DNA of 17,080 nucleotides from an uncultured Coriobacteriaceae bacterium (lineage in GTDB: Bacteria; Actinomycetota; Coriobacteriia; Coriobacteriales; Atopobiaceae). A program made the position numbers and the translations under genes. The notes below the pieces were generated by a model. That model saw only the letters and a list, made by a program, of their open reading frames with translations, did not search any database and was not told the origin of the DNA. The stretch spans positions 1 to 17,080 of the forward strand of contig URWR01000019.1 of assembly GCA_900551595.1 (NCBI GenBank). The letters are read 5' to 3'. Positions within the stretch are counted from its first letter, which is position 1; each line of letters starts with the position of its first letter. Shown here piece by piece: positions 7,500-15,056 of this stretch.

Positions 7500-9215
7500 T
7501 TATGCCTCCACATCTACGTACGCATCATTTACGGCCTGACGCGCTGGATTAACAGACGCAAGAGCCTGCGTACGCTCATCATCGAGCAGCTCAGTTGTAG
7601 GTTGGGTGTCCTCAGCAAGCGCCTGTGCTCGATCGCAGAGATCAAGCAGTTCTAGATCACTTACGCCATCAGCTCTAAACTTCCGAGAATACGTACGGCA
7701 GGCATCAAGCGTAAGATTTGCCACCTCAAGGCGCATTACTTCGTTATCTTCATTGCTCATAACATCGACAAGCGCACTTAGGCGTTCGTAATACGGACCG
7801 TACATGCCCGCATCAGAACCCTCATTTATAAGGGGAACTATATCGGTATTAAAGTCAGCAATATCGGCATATACCTGTGCAAGCTCGGCATTCTCAAAAC
7901 CTGGAGCATCTGCGGCATTATGCATCCATTGCGATGCCGCACGAATACGCGATGCACGTCCCGCGTCAAGTTCATCTGCATTTTCTGCAGCATCATTTAC
8001 GCCATAGTTGTACCAATACAGCTTGCCAATAGAAAAAGCCATCTCTCCCCACTGAGGGGACTGCTCAAGCTCAGAGATATGAGGGAGCAATGCCTCGCGT
8101 ATTTGTCGTTCTTCCTCTGCAGAAAAATCGAGGTCAGCACGGTAAATTTGACAAAGGCCTAAGTAGGGATCAACTTCACCAGGTTTAATTGCTGCAGCCC
8201 GGACATATGCCTCAGAAGCCTCTTCCTTGTCGCTCGATTGTTCAGCAATATTCATCCAGTAGTCGTAATTGCTGTTGAGCGTTACGTTATAGCCAACTGT
8301 TCCACCAATACCGACTGCTAAGGAAACACATGCAGCAGCAACAAGCCCTACAAACCCATGCCACGTACGGCGAAGCGTTGCTTTGTGCTGGTCATCTTCT
8401 TCACGATAATGCGCAAGGTCATACGCCATTTCTGCGCACCCTTGATAGCGATCATCTGGATTGGCTTGTGTTGCTTTGGCAATAATGCGCTCAAGACCTG
8501 CCGAAAGCTCCGGACGCACTTGTCGAATAGGCGCCATGGTATAGGGAGGATCGGAAGGATTTTTCCCAGTTACCAGGTTATACATTGTTGCGCCAAGCGC
8601 ATAAACATCAGTGCGCGCATCGGTCTGCCCGCTTCCACCGTACTGCTCAGGAGGAGCAAATCCACGCGTACCAAGCTGAACCGTATCACCAATTGCCGCC
8701 GTAGTGGAGGAACCATCTTCACGATATTCACGAGCAATACCAAAATCGATAAGTTCAACCAGGCCATTTGGTTTAAGCATGACATTTGCGGGCTTCATAT
8801 CACGGAAAATAACCGGAGGTTTGCGCTGATGTAAATACTCAAGAGCATCAAGCAGCTGCAGAGCCCAATCCACGACCTTTTCTTCTGATTGTGGCCCTTC
8901 TAACTCAAGAATTTCAGCGAGTGTACGCCCTTCTACGTAGTCCATGATGACGTAGAGGGTGCCCTCTTCATCAATGATGTCAACAATGCGAGGTATGGCG
9001 GGATGATCAAACCGTTTGATCATATTCGCCTCTGTTACAAGGCTTTTTACGATAAGTTCGCGCTGAGCTGGGTCTTCCACATGCTTAATTTCTTTCGCAG
9101 CCCACTGCTTGTTCAGAACGGTGTCGAGAGCCAAATACACCCTCGACATACCTCCCTCACCAATTTGCGTGAGCAGGCGATATCTTTCGCCTATGGTGTA
9201 GCCCTCTTCCGCCAT
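7500..9215 (-). CDS. receptor-type Ser/Thr protein kinase with extracytoplasmic helical domain
   Basis: This 571-residue protein has an N-terminal kinase domain (about 11-272) of the bacterial Hanks/PknB type. The key elements are intact: glycine loop GEGGMSRVY (19-27), catalytic lysine K41, FRDMKPAN (137-144) with catalytic D139, DFG at 157-159, a Ser/Thr-rich activation loop and APPE (187-190). The usual HRD histidine is Phe. One membrane helix spans about 287-309. The outer part (about 310-571) is helical and its first segment looks TPR-like (EAYVRAAAIKPGEVDPYLGL); there are no PASTA repeats. ATG at 9215 follows a GGAGA site. It is the first gene of the operon that contains the WXG100 and EssC-type genes. 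The order cytoplasmic kinase fold, one helix, outer helical domain is also that of the T7SS pseudokinase EssB, but this kinase keeps its catalytic residues. No PP2C phosphatase gene lies in the window. Confidence 0.93.
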   Translation of the reverse strand: MAEEGYTIGERYRLLTQIGEGGMSRVYLALDTVLNKQWAAKEIKHVEDPAQRELIVKSLVTEANMIKRFDHPAIPRIVDIIDEEGTLYVIMDYVEGRTLAEILELEGPQSEEKVVDWALQLLDALEYLHQRKPPVIFRDMKPANVMLKPNGLVELIDFGIAREYREDGSSTTAAIGDTVQLGTRGFAPPEQYGGSGQTDARTDVYALGATMYNLVTGKNPSDPPYTMAPIRQVRPELSAGLERIIAKATQANPDDRYQGCAEMAYDLAHYREEDDQHKATLRRTWHGFVGLVAAACVSLAVGIGGTVGYNVTLNSNYDYWMNIAEQSSDKEEASEAYVRAAAIKPGEVDPYLGLCQIYRADLDFSAEEERQIREALLPHISELEQSPQWGEMAFSIGKLYWYNYGVNDAAENADELDAGRASRIRAASQWMHNAADAPGFENAELAQVYADIADFNTDIVPLINEGSDAGMYGPYYERLSALVDVMSNEDNEVMRLEVANLTLDACRTYSRKFRADGVSDLELLDLCDRAQALAEDTQPTTELLDDERTQALASVNPARQAVNDAYVDVEA

Positions 9216-9524
9216 GCATCTTCTCCAAAGCCCAGAACATGTCCTCCTGCCTTCTTAAGAGTGATAGCCTCAAGAGGGCAGGTCCGAGTCATTCGCAACA
9301 TAGTGCTGTCACAAGTCGGATGGGCGATCATTTGCCGATGCTTACAGTCTCGTTTCAGTCATTGCAAAAAATCGCATGCATGCCAGCCGAATTCTTACGA
9401 GAGATTTACAAAGCCTGGAAGGTTTCGTTATGTGCCGTCCACCGGTAAAAGACGTCGTTCTCTAGCGAATGGGTAAAAGGAGAAGAATACACTTTTTTGC
9501 GCCTAGCTTAAGAAGGGGGTAGCT
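9216..9524. other. divergent intergenic spacer
   Basis: This 309-bp gap separates the minus-strand kinase operon from the plus-strand patatin gene and should hold both promoters. I see no convincing -35/-10 pair on either strand and no conserved gene. The kinase ribosome site (GGAGA, near 9225-9230) and the patatin ribosome site (AAGAAGGGGG, about 9510-9519) lie at its ends. The only clear structure is the hairpin at 9246-9282. Confidence 0.6.
9246..9282. promoter_or_regulatory. inverted repeat upstream of the kinase gene
   Basis: CCTGCCTTCTT (9246-9256) pairs with AAGAGGGCAGG (9272-9282) across a 15-base loop, an 11-bp arm with a single non-Watson-Crick position. It ends about 30 bp from the kinase start and has no T-run on either strand. 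It could be an operator or a 5'-leader hairpin. Function is unknown. Confidence 0.35.
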
Positions 9525-10418
9525 ATGTCAAAAATAGTGAGTGATGTTGCACTTGTGATAGAGGGCGGAGGAATGCGCGCTGCATATTCAGCAGGGCTTC
9601 TTAGTGTCCTCCTTGAACAAGGCATAGAATTTAGCTATATCTGCGGTGTTTCCGCTGGCGCATCCTGCGCAACTAACTATATGACACATGATGTTGACCG
9701 TCTCAAGCGCTGCTTTGTTGATATTGCCGATGATCCCCAGATTGGTGGGACTCGATCTTTTTTGCGCGGACATGGGTACTTTAACAGCGAATATCTCTAC
9801 GGACGTTGCTGTTATCCCGACGGTGCACTCCCCTTTAACATGGACGCATTCCTTGCTTCAGACGTCACACTGCGTGTACAAGCTTTTGAGCGCGACACAG
9901 GAAGAACAGTTCTGTTTAGTCGCGAGGATATGGATACGCTCGACAAACTTCTAACCGTTATTCGAGCAAGCTCTTCACTACCCATTGTTATGAATCCTAC
10001 GGCAGTTAACGGCAGAGTTATGTATGACGGTGGCTTAGGCACCGGTGCCGGATTGCCCACACATATTGCAGAAAAAGATGGCTTTAGTCGCTTTTTCGTC
10101 GTAACCACACGCCAGGCAGGCTACCGAAAAACACCACCACAGGGCATGAAGCGACGCCTTATGTTACAAACGTTTAGAGACTATCCCTATGTGCGCGACG
10201 CTTTGCTCACACGAGCATCACGCTATAACAATGCGCTTGATCATCTTGCGGCACTTGAAGCAGATGGCAATGCACTCGTAGTTCGTCCCGATGTTATGAA
10301 ATTGAAGAATACTACGCTCAATCGCGATGAACTTGAAGTAGCGTATGCACTTGGTCATAGCCAAGGATTACGTGAGTTGCCCCGATGGCTCGCGTTTCTT
10401 GGTATTACAGATTCCTAA
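9525..10418 (+). CDS. patatin-like phospholipase family protein
   Basis: This 297-residue protein carries all patatin landmarks: the oxyanion glycine loop EGGGMRAAYSAG (13-24), the nucleophile elbow GVSAG with S43, and the catalytic aspartate in YDGGLG (D168). The S-S-S-L-P stretch at 149-153 and the overall length fit the YjjU-like bacterial subfamily. It is expected to hydrolyse acyl esters of lipids with a Ser-Asp dyad. It has no signal peptide or membrane helix, so it should be cytoplasmic or peripherally membrane bound. The start ATG follows AAGAAGGGGG. It is divergent from the kinase operon and 50 bp upstream of exodeoxyribonuclease III. I see no sign of a T7SS export signal. The physiological substrate cannot be told from sequence. 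Confidence 0.93.
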   Translation: MSKIVSDVALVIEGGGMRAAYSAGLLSVLLEQGIEFSYICGVSAGASCATNYMTHDVDRLKRCFVDIADDPQIGGTRSFLRGHGYFNSEYLYGRCCYPDGALPFNMDAFLASDVTLRVQAFERDTGRTVLFSREDMDTLDKLLTVIRASSSLPIVMNPTAVNGRVMYDGGLGTGAGLPTHIAEKDGFSRFFVVTTRQAGYRKTPPQGMKRRLMLQTFRDYPYVRDALLTRASRYNNALDHLAALEADGNALVVRPDVMKLKNTTLNRDELEVAYALGHSQGLRELPRWLAFLGITDS

Positions 10419-10433
10419 GATCATGATATAAGT

Positions 10434-10458
10434 GCCGCGGCATGCGGCCTTCTTTTCC
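10434..10458 (+). terminator. weak terminator or attenuator after the patatin gene
   Basis: GCCGC (10434-10438) pairs with GCGGC (10444-10448) over a 5-base loop, followed by CTTCTTTTCC. The stem is short and the T-run is interrupted, and the exodeoxyribonuclease ribosome site begins at the next base. Partial termination with read-through is the most that can be suggested. Confidence 0.3.
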
Positions 10459-10468
10459 AGGAGGATAC

Positions 10469-11296
10469 ATGGACACAGGTCGCGAGCTGCGCCTTATTTC
10501 GTGGAATGTCAACGGTCTACGCGCTCTTATGCGCAAAGATCCAAGCTTTGTCGATGTCGTTTCTATGCTTGATGCAGATATTTTTGCTATTCAAGAAACA
10601 AAGCTGCAAGAAGGGCAAATTGAGCTCGATTTGCCTGGATACACCCAAACATGGAGCTATGCAGAGCGCAAGGGTTATTCGGGAACCGCAGTCTTTAGTC
10701 GCGAGCAACCCTTGCAGGTACTCCACGCAGAAAGCATGCTCCCCTTCGCTCACCATGTTCTTTCCTCGGATGACGAAGCGCTCGTTGCTCAAGCCGCAAC
10801 TGAAGGACGTATTTGCGCGTTGGAATATCCAAACTTTTGGTTTGTAAATGTCTATACTCCCAACGCACAAAACGAATTAGCTCGAATTGATACACGTCTG
10901 GCATGGGACAGTGCATATCGCTCATTTTTAGGTTCACTAGCTGAGGATAAACCGGTTATTACCTGCGGCGATTTCAACGTTGCCCATGAAGAGATCGATC
11001 TTAAGAACCCAGGTCCCAACCGCGGAAATGCTGGCTTTTCTGATGAAGAGCGCACCAGCTTCACACGCCTGCTCAACGCTGGCTTTACCGATACCTTCCG
11101 CACGCGTCATCCCGACGTGACAGGAGCCTATAGTTGGTGGAGTTATCGCTTTAACGCGCGCAAAAACAATGCAGGATGGCGTATTGACTATTTCTTGGTA
11201 TCAGATGCCATCGCAGACCGTGTAACAGGGGCAGCAATATTGCCCGAGATTTATGGCTCAGACCACTGCCCTGTTGAGCTCACAATAGAGCTCTAA
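10469..11296 (+). CDS. xth: exodeoxyribonuclease III (AP endonuclease, EEP family)
   Basis: Starting at MDTGRE the protein has 275 residues, near the usual 250-270 of Xth/ExoA. Conserved motifs are all present: ISWNVNGLRA (N13), QETKLQ (E43), NVYTPNA (Y129), CGDFNVAHEEIDLKNP (D168, N170), YSWWSYRFNAR, WRIDYFLVS (D240) and YGSDHCPV (D265-H266). The enzyme cuts DNA 5' to abasic sites and removes 3' blocking groups in base excision repair, using a divalent metal. An in-frame ATG lies nine codons upstream (10442), but the ribosome site AGGAGG at 10459-10464 sits 4 nt before the ATG at 10469, so that start is preferred. The gene ends just before a strong terminator. Confidence 0.95.
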   Translation: MDTGRELRLISWNVNGLRALMRKDPSFVDVVSMLDADIFAIQETKLQEGQIELDLPGYTQTWSYAERKGYSGTAVFSREQPLQVLHAESMLPFAHHVLSSDDEALVAQAATEGRICALEYPNFWFVNVYTPNAQNELARIDTRLAWDSAYRSFLGSLAEDKPVITCGDFNVAHEEIDLKNPGPNRGNAGFSDEERTSFTRLLNAGFTDTFRTRHPDVTGAYSWWSYRFNARKNNAGWRIDYFLVSDAIADRVTGAAILPEIYGSDHCPVELTIEL

Positions 11297-11310
11297 AAGC
11301 TCCTTACAAA

Positions 11311-11348
11311 AAACGCCTGTGCAGACCAGATGCACAGGCGTTTGTTTT
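11311..11348. terminator. bidirectional intrinsic terminator
   Basis: A perfect 12-bp stem (AAACGCCTGTGC at 11311-11322 with 11332-11343) has a 9-base loop. T-rich sequence follows on the plus strand (GTTTT) and a matching A-rich flank precedes it. It sits between convergent genes, exodeoxyribonuclease III on plus and the PHP phosphatase on minus, and should stop transcription both ways. Confidence 0.9.
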
Positions 11349-11354
11349 ATCCCT

Positions 11355-12167
11355 TTATGAAAAGTCGGGAATTGCAAGTCCAGCTTCACTCATAGCTTCG
11401 AGAAACGCTTCTGCAGAGCGTGTTGCAACAAGCTCCTCAGGAAAATGAATCTCCTCAAGCAGAGCGTATGCATTCTTAAACTCGCCAATAGCAGGGGCTA
11501 TATGCGCATCACTTGAGATAGTAATTTTGACACCCAATTCTGCACAGCGCTCAGCAATTTCCCGGCAACGCTTAGAGCGCTCAGGCATATCTCCCAAGCT
11601 ATGCTCGTTGATCTCTATCAGTTTATGACGCTCCTTAGCAGCAGTAAGGACCTCATCGAGATCGAAGGGCACACCCGCACGTCCAACGTGGCCCAAAATC
11701 AAGACACGATCATTTTCAAGAGCGCCCAAATATGCTTGGGTTGTTCGTGCAAGAGTTTGCCCCTCAGCGAACTCACGATTATGAATACTTGCAATAACGT
11801 AATCGCACTCTGAAAACACTGCATCGTTAAGATAGCGGGCACGCGACAGGCGCTCCTGTGTCATGCCACGAGCATAGGCAACGTCATAGCCAAAGAAATG
11901 TCCATCGCAATCTACGATATCCGCTTCACAGCCATGCAGAAGACGAACACCATGCCAAACACGAGGCCAGCTTTTGTAGTTGAAGTAAAACTGATAGTTT
12001 CGAACATCAAATGTGGGGAAAAGCATCGAAGAGAAGTGGTCGGTGGAACCAAAAAGCTCCAGGCCCTTCTCAGCGGCACTCCGAACGTTTTCTTCAATGG
12101 TGGAATACGCATGTCGTGAATAAAGCGTATGTGTATGAACATCACAAAGGCTCTTGAGCACGACCAT
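11355..12167 (-). CDS. PHP-domain phosphatase, YcdX-like
   Basis: This 270-residue protein has the metal-binding motifs of the PHP superfamily in order: DVHTHT (H11, H13), RHAYST (H19), STDH (H44), E81, SIHN (H129), GHVGR (H160) and SSDAH (D220, H222). The RHAYSTIEENVRSAAEKGLE segment closely matches the YcdX type of PHP phosphatase, which has a tri-metal site and acts on phosphate esters. The physiological substrate is unknown. The frame could begin at TTG 12170, but the ATG at 12167 is better placed behind the AAGAAGGAG site. Even so the spacing is only 3 nt. A GTG at 12161 would give more normal spacing. It lies 39 nt after the aminotransferase on the same strand and is probably co-transcribed with it. 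Confidence 0.88.
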   Translation of the reverse strand: MVVLKSLCDVHTHTLYSRHAYSTIEENVRSAAEKGLELFGSTDHFSSMLFPTFDVRNYQFYFNYKSWPRVWHGVRLLHGCEADIVDCDGHFFGYDVAYARGMTQERLSRARYLNDAVFSECDYVIASIHNREFAEGQTLARTTQAYLGALENDRVLILGHVGRAGVPFDLDEVLTAAKERHKLIEINEHSLGDMPERSKRCREIAERCAELGVKITISSDAHIAPAIGEFKNAYALLEEIHFPEELVATRSAEAFLEAMSEAGLAIPDFS

Positions 12168-12206
12168 CAACTCCTTCTTATGCTAGCCACGTGCCATCAG
12201 ACCGTA

Positions 12207-13394
12207 TCACGAAGCCTGATACTCCTGAGCAAGTGCCTCCCAAGCATCCATCGAATTCACAATTGTTTCGTGGCTTACGCAATAACCCACACGTACCCAA
12301 CCCGGGCATCCAAAACTATCGGAAGGAACCGGAAGCAGCTCATGAGCGCGGGCACGCTCGAAGAATGCCTCGGCATCGGGCTCCAAAGCACGAACCCACA
12401 GGTAGAAGGCACCCTGAGGCTCTACAAACTCATATCCCAGCTTGGACAGACCTTCGGTGAGTGTCTTGCGATTGCGCTCATATGCTTCAACATCGCAGGG
12501 CTCATCCACACAGTCCATCAAAACTCGCTGGAAAAGAGCGGGTGCGCACACAAAGCCCAGTGCACGACCTGCGCCTGCAACAGCCTGCACCAACGCGTCA
12601 TGCTCGGGGTTGGTGTCTGGAACAAGTACCCAACCAATGCGCTCACCAGGAAGTGACAGGCTCTTTGAATAGGAGTAGCACACTATCGTACGATCATAGA
12701 TCGACGGTACCCAAGGCACTTCCACACCGAAAGCAATCTCACGGTAAGGCTCGTCAGACACAAGATAGATTGTCGTACCAAAACGCTGCTCAGCCTCTGT
12801 AAGGGCGGCTGCAAGTTGTTCAAGATTCTCACGCGAATAGACAGCACCGACAGGATTATTGGGAGAATTAATAACAATTGCTTTCGTGCGCTCATTCAGA
12901 GCAGCGGTAATAGCCTCGATGTCGAGCATAAAGCTCTTAGGATCGGCCATTACCTCAACGCATGTTGCTCCGGCAGATTCAATCCAGACGCGGTACTCAG
13001 GAAAATAAGGAGCAATAACGATTACCTCATCGCCAGGGTTTACCACTGCATTGAAGGTAATAGACAGAGATGCTGCCGCGCCACAGGTAAGGTACAAATC
13101 CCCTGCGCTGTAAGAAGTAGAGAAACGCCTGTTGAGGCTTTGTGCCAATGCCTCTCGCACTTCAGGCAATCCGGAAGCAGGCGTGTATCCATGCAGTTGC
13201 ATGGGAGGAAGCGTAAGGCTGTGCTCAATCGAAGCTTTTACAGCATCTGGAGCAGGAACCGAAGGGTTGCCCAGTGAGAAATCAAAGACCTTGTCGGCTC
13301 CAATTTCGGCTTTACGCTGATTTGCATATGCAGAAATCTCACGAATAGTGGATTTTTGAGCTCCATATGCACGGCTTTTCTCATTGATAGTCAT
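12207..13394 (-). CDS. pyridoxal-phosphate-dependent aminotransferase, class I/II
   Basis: This 395-residue protein is a fold type I aminotransferase. It shows FDFSLGNPSVPAP (37-49) near the N-terminus and GYTPASGLPEVREALA. The phosphate-site stretch CGAAAS, the NSPNNPVG motif (N180) and SDEPY (D214, Y217) follow. The PLP-binding lysine K244 is in SYSKSLSLPGERIGW. WVRVGYCVS near the end carries the substrate-carboxylate arginine. It transfers an amino group between an amino acid and a 2-oxo acid. Aspartate or aromatic amino acids are possible substrates, but sequence alone does not settle this. The ATG at 13394 follows AAAAGGGG 8 nt upstream. It is preceded by an 87-bp gap after cbiO without a recognisable terminator. 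Confidence 0.93.
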   Translation of the reverse strand: MTINEKSRAYGAQKSTIREISAYANQRKAEIGADKVFDFSLGNPSVPAPDAVKASIEHSLTLPPMQLHGYTPASGLPEVREALAQSLNRRFSTSYSAGDLYLTCGAAASLSITFNAVVNPGDEVIVIAPYFPEYRVWIESAGATCVEVMADPKSFMLDIEAITAALNERTKAIVINSPNNPVGAVYSRENLEQLAAALTEAEQRFGTTIYLVSDEPYREIAFGVEVPWVPSIYDRTIVCYSYSKSLSLPGERIGWVLVPDTNPEHDALVQAVAGAGRALGFVCAPALFQRVLMDCVDEPCDVEAYERNRKTLTEGLSKLGYEFVEPQGAFYLWVRALEPDAEAFFERARAHELLPVPSDSFGCPGWVRVGYCVSHETIVNSMDAWEALAQEYQAS

Positions 13395-13481
13395 GCGATA
13401 TACCCCTTTTCTATCTATTTCTCTTGGCGGCGATAAACACAGGCACCGCCTCTAGGTATATTTCCAAACGCCATTGTACGA

Positions 13482-14177
13482 CTACAACAGGCGATGGTTA
13501 GATCCCATATGCACTTCTCGCGCGTGAAGATCCTCCACAAGGTCATGGTGATGTGTTGTAACCAACACCGCACCGCCTGCATCGACAAACGCGCGAAGGA
13601 AGCCCACAACATTATCTCGTGAGGCATTATCAAGCCCGTCGGTTGGTTCATCCAACACAAGCATCTCAGGTGCCATGGAAACCACGCTTGCCAGTGCGAC
13701 ACGCCGCTTTTCTCCCCCAGAAAGATGATAAGGAGCGCGCCGCGAAAGCTCTCTCACGCCAAAGAGGTTTAAAGCGTCTTCGCAGCGCTGAGTCACCTCG
13801 TCTTCCGATAGCCTCATTTGACGAGGACCAAAAGCCACTTCATCCCACACGCTGGGACAGAAAAGCTGCGTATCAGCATCCTGAAAAACAAATCCCATGC
13901 GCTGATGAAAGCGTTTCGCAAAATCAGCCTGTGCCAACGAGGTTGCATCGATGGTCGCCCCATCAAATTGCACCTCACCCTTATCTGGAAAAGTGAGACC
14001 ACATAAAACGCGCAGCGCCGTAGACTTACCACATCCGTTAGGACCAACCAGTGCAACTGCCTCGCCGCGTCGCACAGAAAATGACACGTTAATGAGTGCT
14101 GGAATTTCATTTCCCATTTCATCGAAATAAGAAAGGCTTACTTCAGACAGCTCTGCAAGGACGGCCTGTTCATTCAT
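13482..14177 (-). CDS. cbiO: ECF/CbiO-type ATPase of a cobalt/nickel importer
   Basis: This 231-residue ABC ATPase has Walker A GPNGCGKST (45-53), Q-loop Q99 in FQDADTQLF, signature LSGGEKRR (152-159), Walker B MLVLDEP (172-178) and the switch histidine in TTHHHDL (209-211). The FQDADTQLF and WDEVAFGP stretches are typical of the CbiO/EcfA branch. It lacks the C-terminal extension of roughly 40-50 residues seen in many EcfA proteins, which is normal for shorter CbiO forms. It should power the transporter as a homodimer, since only one ATPase gene is present. Its start overlaps the cbiQ stop by four bases (ATGA) with GAAGGGG upstream. Confidence 0.92.
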   Translation of the reverse strand: MNEQAVLAELSEVSLSYFDEMGNEIPALINVSFSVRRGEAVALVGPNGCGKSTALRVLCGLTFPDKGEVQFDGATIDATSLAQADFAKRFHQRMGFVFQDADTQLFCPSVWDEVAFGPRQMRLSEDEVTQRCEDALNLFGVRELSRRAPYHLSGGEKRRVALASVVSMAPEMLVLDEPTDGLDNASRDNVVGFLRAFVDAGGAVLVTTHHHDLVEDLHAREVHMGSNHRLL

Positions 14178-15055
14178 CCCATTGCCCCTTCAAGCCAGAT
14201 AAACACCATAACAATCAAGATAACAACCGCAAGGTAGCAAAATGATGCAAAGCCGCTTCGACGACTGACAGGCTGAGGCGGCACTGTCACCAATCCGTCA
14301 AACCCTCGACAAACCATAGCTTCATATTGAGCGGCGGCAAGATCATGGGCTTTTAAAAAAGTCGTAGCGAGCAACCCTGCAACAGAGCTCGACTTATCGC
14401 GGTTATGGCCGATACTGCGAAGAGCGAGCGCCTGCCCAAGTTCAATAGCAATTTGCCCCAACAAAGCAAGGTCACGTATAGCCAGATCTATAACAAGCGC
14501 AGCGGTTGCTGGCAAATGAAGACGGCGAGCAGCTTCTACCAATCCGTGTGCTCCTAGAGATCGCGTAAGACCTAAAACGAGCACGGTAGTAGTAAACGTT
14601 TTTCCCGCTAAACGCAGTGGAGCAGCAAGGGCGCCGAAATACATTGCCGGGATAGAAAGACATACCGCTAAAACTGTTGCTACAAACGCAGGACGCAAAA
14701 TTGCAGAAATCTCGCCTGCCGGACGAAGCACGAGCCCAATGAGAACAATGATGAGCATCACCCAGACAAACGCCATGTTCTGAGCTGCAGAAACAAGAAT
14801 AGCAAGCAGCAAGGTGGCAAGAATCCTCAGGCGTGCATCCACTCTACCCACGGTACGAGCCACGAGGCAGGATCCAAATCCCCCTCCACGAAACACTTCC
14901 AACATGCCCACCATGTGAAGCACGTTATTCCTGAGGAACGAATCACGATCGCGCGGCGGCTCATACTCAGAAGGCTCATCGGGGCGAAGCCATTCCGGAA
15001 GTGCGAAGCTATCCTGCGTATTTCTTTCACTCGTATCAGAAGAACGGAGGTCCAT
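14174..15055 (-). CDS. cbiQ: ECF transporter T component, CbiQ family
   Basis: This 293-residue integral membrane protein has hydrophobic segments at about 76-110, 120-145 and 150-165, plus a final helix at about 268-290. Before its last helix lies the coupling region: LALRSIGHN and AQYEAMVCRGFDG. These correspond to the two short helices with Ala-Arg-Gly motifs that contact the ATPase. Here the second reads Cys-Arg-Gly and the first is Ser-Ile-Gly. The hydrophilic N-terminal part of about 60 residues (LPEWLRP, SFLRNNVL) is longer than in minimal CbiQ proteins. It starts one base after the cbiM stop with no strong ribosome site of its own, implying translational coupling. Confidence 0.9.
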   Translation of the reverse strand: MDLRSSDTSERNTQDSFALPEWLRPDEPSEYEPPRDRDSFLRNNVLHMVGMLEVFRGGGFGSCLVARTVGRVDARLRILATLLLAILVSAAQNMAFVWVMLIIVLIGLVLRPAGEISAILRPAFVATVLAVCLSIPAMYFGALAAPLRLAGKTFTTTVLVLGLTRSLGAHGLVEAARRLHLPATAALVIDLAIRDLALLGQIAIELGQALALRSIGHNRDKSSSVAGLLATTFLKAHDLAAAQYEAMVCRGFDGLVTVPPQPVSRRSGFASFCYLAVVILIVMVFIWLEGAMG

Positions 15056-15056
15056 C

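Noticed and set aside
8358..8834. A 158-codon plus-strand open frame inside the kinase gene
   Set aside because: It is antisense to the conserved kinase domain, and the sequence is rich in Cys, Arg and Ile with no motif. The kinase frame explains the DNA.
9003..9476. Plus-strand open frames reaching into the divergent spacer as a possible small gene upstream of patatin
   Set aside because: About half of the longest frame is antisense to the kinase. The part in the spacer has no good ribosome site and no conserved sequence.
9525..10418. The patatin-like protein as a T7SS lipase effector
   Set aside because: It is on the opposite strand, has no WXG/LXG-type N-terminal helical domain and no export signal, and pairs with exodeoxyribonuclease III instead.
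12129..12656. A 175-codon plus-strand open frame opposite the aminotransferase
   Set aside because: It spans the end of one real gene and the start of another on the opposite strand and has no family features.
13426..13450. GGCGG/CCGCC inverted repeat between cbiO and the aminotransferase as a terminator
   Set aside because: The stem is only about 5 bp with a 15-base loop, and no T-run follows on the minus strand.
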